Below are positions 5,392 through 6,488 of a stretch of DNA of 6,488 bases, piece by piece. The DNA is from Sphingomonadales bacterium (lineage in GTDB: Bacteria; Pseudomonadota; Alphaproteobacteria; Sphingomonadales; Sphingomonadaceae), in assembly GCA_020200935.1 (NCBI GenBank), contig JAIVHR010000033.1, positions 1 through 6,488 of the forward strand. Reading direction: 5' to 3'. The notes below the pieces were generated by a model, which was given only the letters and a program-made list of their open reading frames with translations, was not told the DNA's origin and searched no databases. Numbering within the stretch: the first letter of the stretch is position 1; every line of letters begins with the position of its first letter. Position numbers and translations under genes: made by a program.

Positions 5392-5958
5392 GTGTATCAC
5401 CCGGATATCATCCGCCATCCCGACAGCTGCCCGGCGCTCGTGCTCAACGCCGATTTCACGCCATTGTCCTATTACCCGCTGAGCCTGTGGCCCTGGCAGA
5501 CGGCGATCAAGGCGATGTTTCTCGAACGCATCCATGTCGTCGAGGAATATGAGCGCGAGGTCCATTCGGCCAGCCTGACGATGAAAATCCCGAGCGTGAT
5601 CGCGCTCAAGCAATATGTGAAGCCCGCCGAGCACCCTGCCTTCACGCGATTCAACCTGTTCCTGCGCGATCGCTTCAGCTGCCAATATTGCGGCAGCCCC
5701 GAGGATCTGACCTTCGACCATGTCATCCCGCGGCGGATGGGCGGCAAGACGACCTGGCAGAATGTCGCCACCGCCTGCGCGCCCTGCAACCTCAAGAAGG
5801 GCGGGCGGACGCCGAAGGTCGCGCGGATGCAGCTTTCGGTCGCGCCGCACCGGCCGACCAGCTGGCAGCTGCAGGAACACGGCAAGCGCTTCCCGCCCAA
5901 CTATCTTCACCAAAGCTGGCGCGACTGGCTCTATTGGGACGTCGAGCTGGAGGAATAG
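5392..5958 (+). CDS. HNH endonuclease-fold protein
   Basis: A 188-residue protein with a zinc-bound HNH nuclease domain. CQYC (97-100) and CAPC (129-132) supply the four zinc cysteines. FDHVIPRRMGGK (108-119) supplies the Asp-His of the active site, and TWQNVATAC (121-129) with the following N133 supplies the Asn and C-terminal part. Preceding it is a conserved-looking N-terminal region: ALVLNADFTPLSYYPLSLWP (15-34), then AIKAMFLERIHVV (38-50) and KIPSVIALKQYV (65-76). I recall this arrangement as a single-copy family widespread in alphaproteobacteria without a known role; it is not obviously part of a phage or restriction system. The C-terminus ends in Trp/Tyr-rich WRDWLYWDVELEE. A GTG start is chosen from the GGAGG upstream. 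It is divergent from gluQ and convergent with galU, and probably transcribed alone. The nuclease fold is confident; the biological role is unknown. Confidence 0.92.
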   Translation: MYHPDIIRHPDSCPALVLNADFTPLSYYPLSLWPWQTAIKAMFLERIHVVEEYEREVHSASLTMKIPSVIALKQYVKPAEHPAFTRFNLFLRDRFSCQYCGSPEDLTFDHVIPRRMGGKTTWQNVATACAPCNLKKGGRTPKVARMQLSVAPHRPTSWQLQEHGKRFPPNYLHQSWRDWLYWDVELEE

Positions 5959-5960
5959 GG

Positions 5961-6051
5961 AAAAAATCCTCCCTGCGCCGAAGGCGTGGGGAGGGGGACC
6001 GCCGAAGGCGGTCCCCCTCCCCATTTGCTGCGCAAACGGGGAGGATTTATT
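5961..6051. repeat. Cloverleaf-like palindrome, probable bidirectional terminator of the HNH gene and galU
   Basis: This fills the gap between convergent genes. An outer stem pairs 5964-5973 with 6039-6048 (10 bp). Inside are three nearly abutting hairpins: 5976-5979 with 5983-5986 (CGCC, GAA loop), a perfect 16-bp arm 5988-6003 with 6007-6022 (GAA loop), and 6024-6028 with 6032-6036 (TTTGC, TGC loop). The 10-mer GCCGAAGGCG occurs twice, at 5977-5986 and 6001-6010. Reading from galU, the structure ends in a run of six T's; reading from the HNH gene it ends in TTTATTTC. Both suit Rho-independent termination. Confidence 0.85.
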
Positions 6052-6063
6052 TCTACCCTTTCC

Positions 6064-6488
6064 TCAAAGCTCGGCGATAAAGGCCCGGACGCGCGGGGCG
6101 AGGTCTTCGCGATCGAGCGCGAGGGCGATGTTGGCGTTGATGAAGCCCGCCTTGCTGCCGCAATCGAAGCGCTTGCCGCCGAAGCGGAAGGCGTGGAAGG
6201 GCTGGGTGCCGATCATCCGCGCCATCGCATCGGTCAGCTGGATCTCATTGCCCGCGCCGCGCTCCTGCTCTTCGAGCACGTCCATCACTTCGGGCTGGAG
6301 GATATAGCGGCCCGGGATCATCAGATTGGACGGCGCGGTGCCGGGTTGGGGCTTTTCGACCAGTCCCTTGACCTCGACCAGCGCGCCCTCCTTTTCCTCA
6401 CCCGGATCGACGATGCCGTAATTGCGCGTCTGGTCCTCGGGCACTTCATAGCCGCAGACGATATTGCCGCCGACACGGGCATAGGCAT
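6064..6488 (-). CDS. galU: UTP-glucose-1-phosphate uridylyltransferase GalU, C-terminal part (5' end outside window)
   Basis: GalU makes UDP-glucose from UTP and glucose-1-phosphate, feeding exopolysaccharide, lipopolysaccharide and glycosylation pathways in the cytosol. The frame is open to the window edge; 140 codons are visible, about half of a usual protein of roughly 290 residues. The visible part begins AYARVGGNIVCGYEVPED and contains the family stretches NYGIVDPG, GLVEKPQPGTAPSNL with its conserved Lys, GRYIL, GNEIQLTDAM and FDCGSKAGFINANI. The GTG at 6442-6444 lies within the fold and is not the real start. The stop is TGA at 6064-6066, followed by the palindromic terminator shared with the HNH gene. 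I assign GalU, not a related nucleotidyltransferase such as RfbA, because of the VEKP and GNEIQLTDA motifs. Confidence 0.95.
   Translation of the reverse strand, partial: AYARVGGNIVCGYEVPEDQTRNYGIVDPGEEKEGALVEVKGLVEKPQPGTAPSNLMIPGRYILQPEVMDVLEEQERGAGNEIQLTDAMARMIGTQPFHAFRFGGKRFDCGSKAGFINANIALALDREDLAPRVRAFIAEL

Noticed and set aside
5257..6024. Minus-strand open frame opposite the HNH gene (255 codons)
   Set aside because: Antisense to a well-supported HNH protein and extends into the terminator palindrome; low-information sequence.
521..6048. CRISPR array or insertion sequence behind the many repeats
   Set aside because: Repeats are palindromes of differing sequence at irregular places without spacers; there is no transposase frame or terminal-repeat pair around a coding region.

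Overview
The window looks like a chromosomal segment of an alphaproteobacterium, most likely of the order Sphingomonadales. This rests on visibly GC-rich coding sequence, the gene content (type-II-like EgtB with EgtD, GluQRS, a PduO-type adenosyltransferase beside a small HIG1-like membrane protein, and a conserved HNH protein), and intergenic palindromes built around cores such as GAGCTTGTCGAAGGGCG that I associate with sphingomonad genomes. No search was run, so the taxonomy is an inference.

Layout from left to right. A plus-strand gene cut by the left edge encodes the C-terminal part of a DUF1176 protein (1-527). It converges with a minus-strand series read right to left: gluQ (5204-4338), a HIG1-like two-helix membrane protein (4145-3921), a PduO-type cob(I)alamin adenosyltransferase (3778-3209), egtB (3008-1725) and egtD (1508-624). 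Divergent from gluQ is a plus-strand HNH endonuclease-fold protein (5392-5958). It converges with galU, whose C-terminal 140 codons fill the right end (6064-6488, minus).

The genes fall into small functional groups. egtB and egtD are neighbours in the ergothioneine pathway: EgtD trimethylates histidine to hercynine and EgtB joins a thiol to hercynine. No egtA or egtC lies nearby, which fits a type-II EgtB that uses cysteine. gluQ modifies tRNA-Asp, the adenosyltransferase makes the B12 coenzyme, and galU supplies UDP-glucose; these look unrelated and merely adjacent.

Two things stand out. First, EgtD reads in frame but appears to lack about 30 residues of its methyltransferase core, starting exactly at the histidine-binding Asn of the GSTIGN motif. 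Second, nearly every gap between genes is filled by an elaborate palindromic element. Three of them (1521-1708, 3780-3917, 5964-6048) have unrelated sequences but the same plan: an outer stem closing several abutting hairpins with almost no unpaired linker, like a cloverleaf or four-way junction. The element at 3780-3917 fills the whole gap before the adenosyltransferase gene and includes its probable ribosome-binding site.
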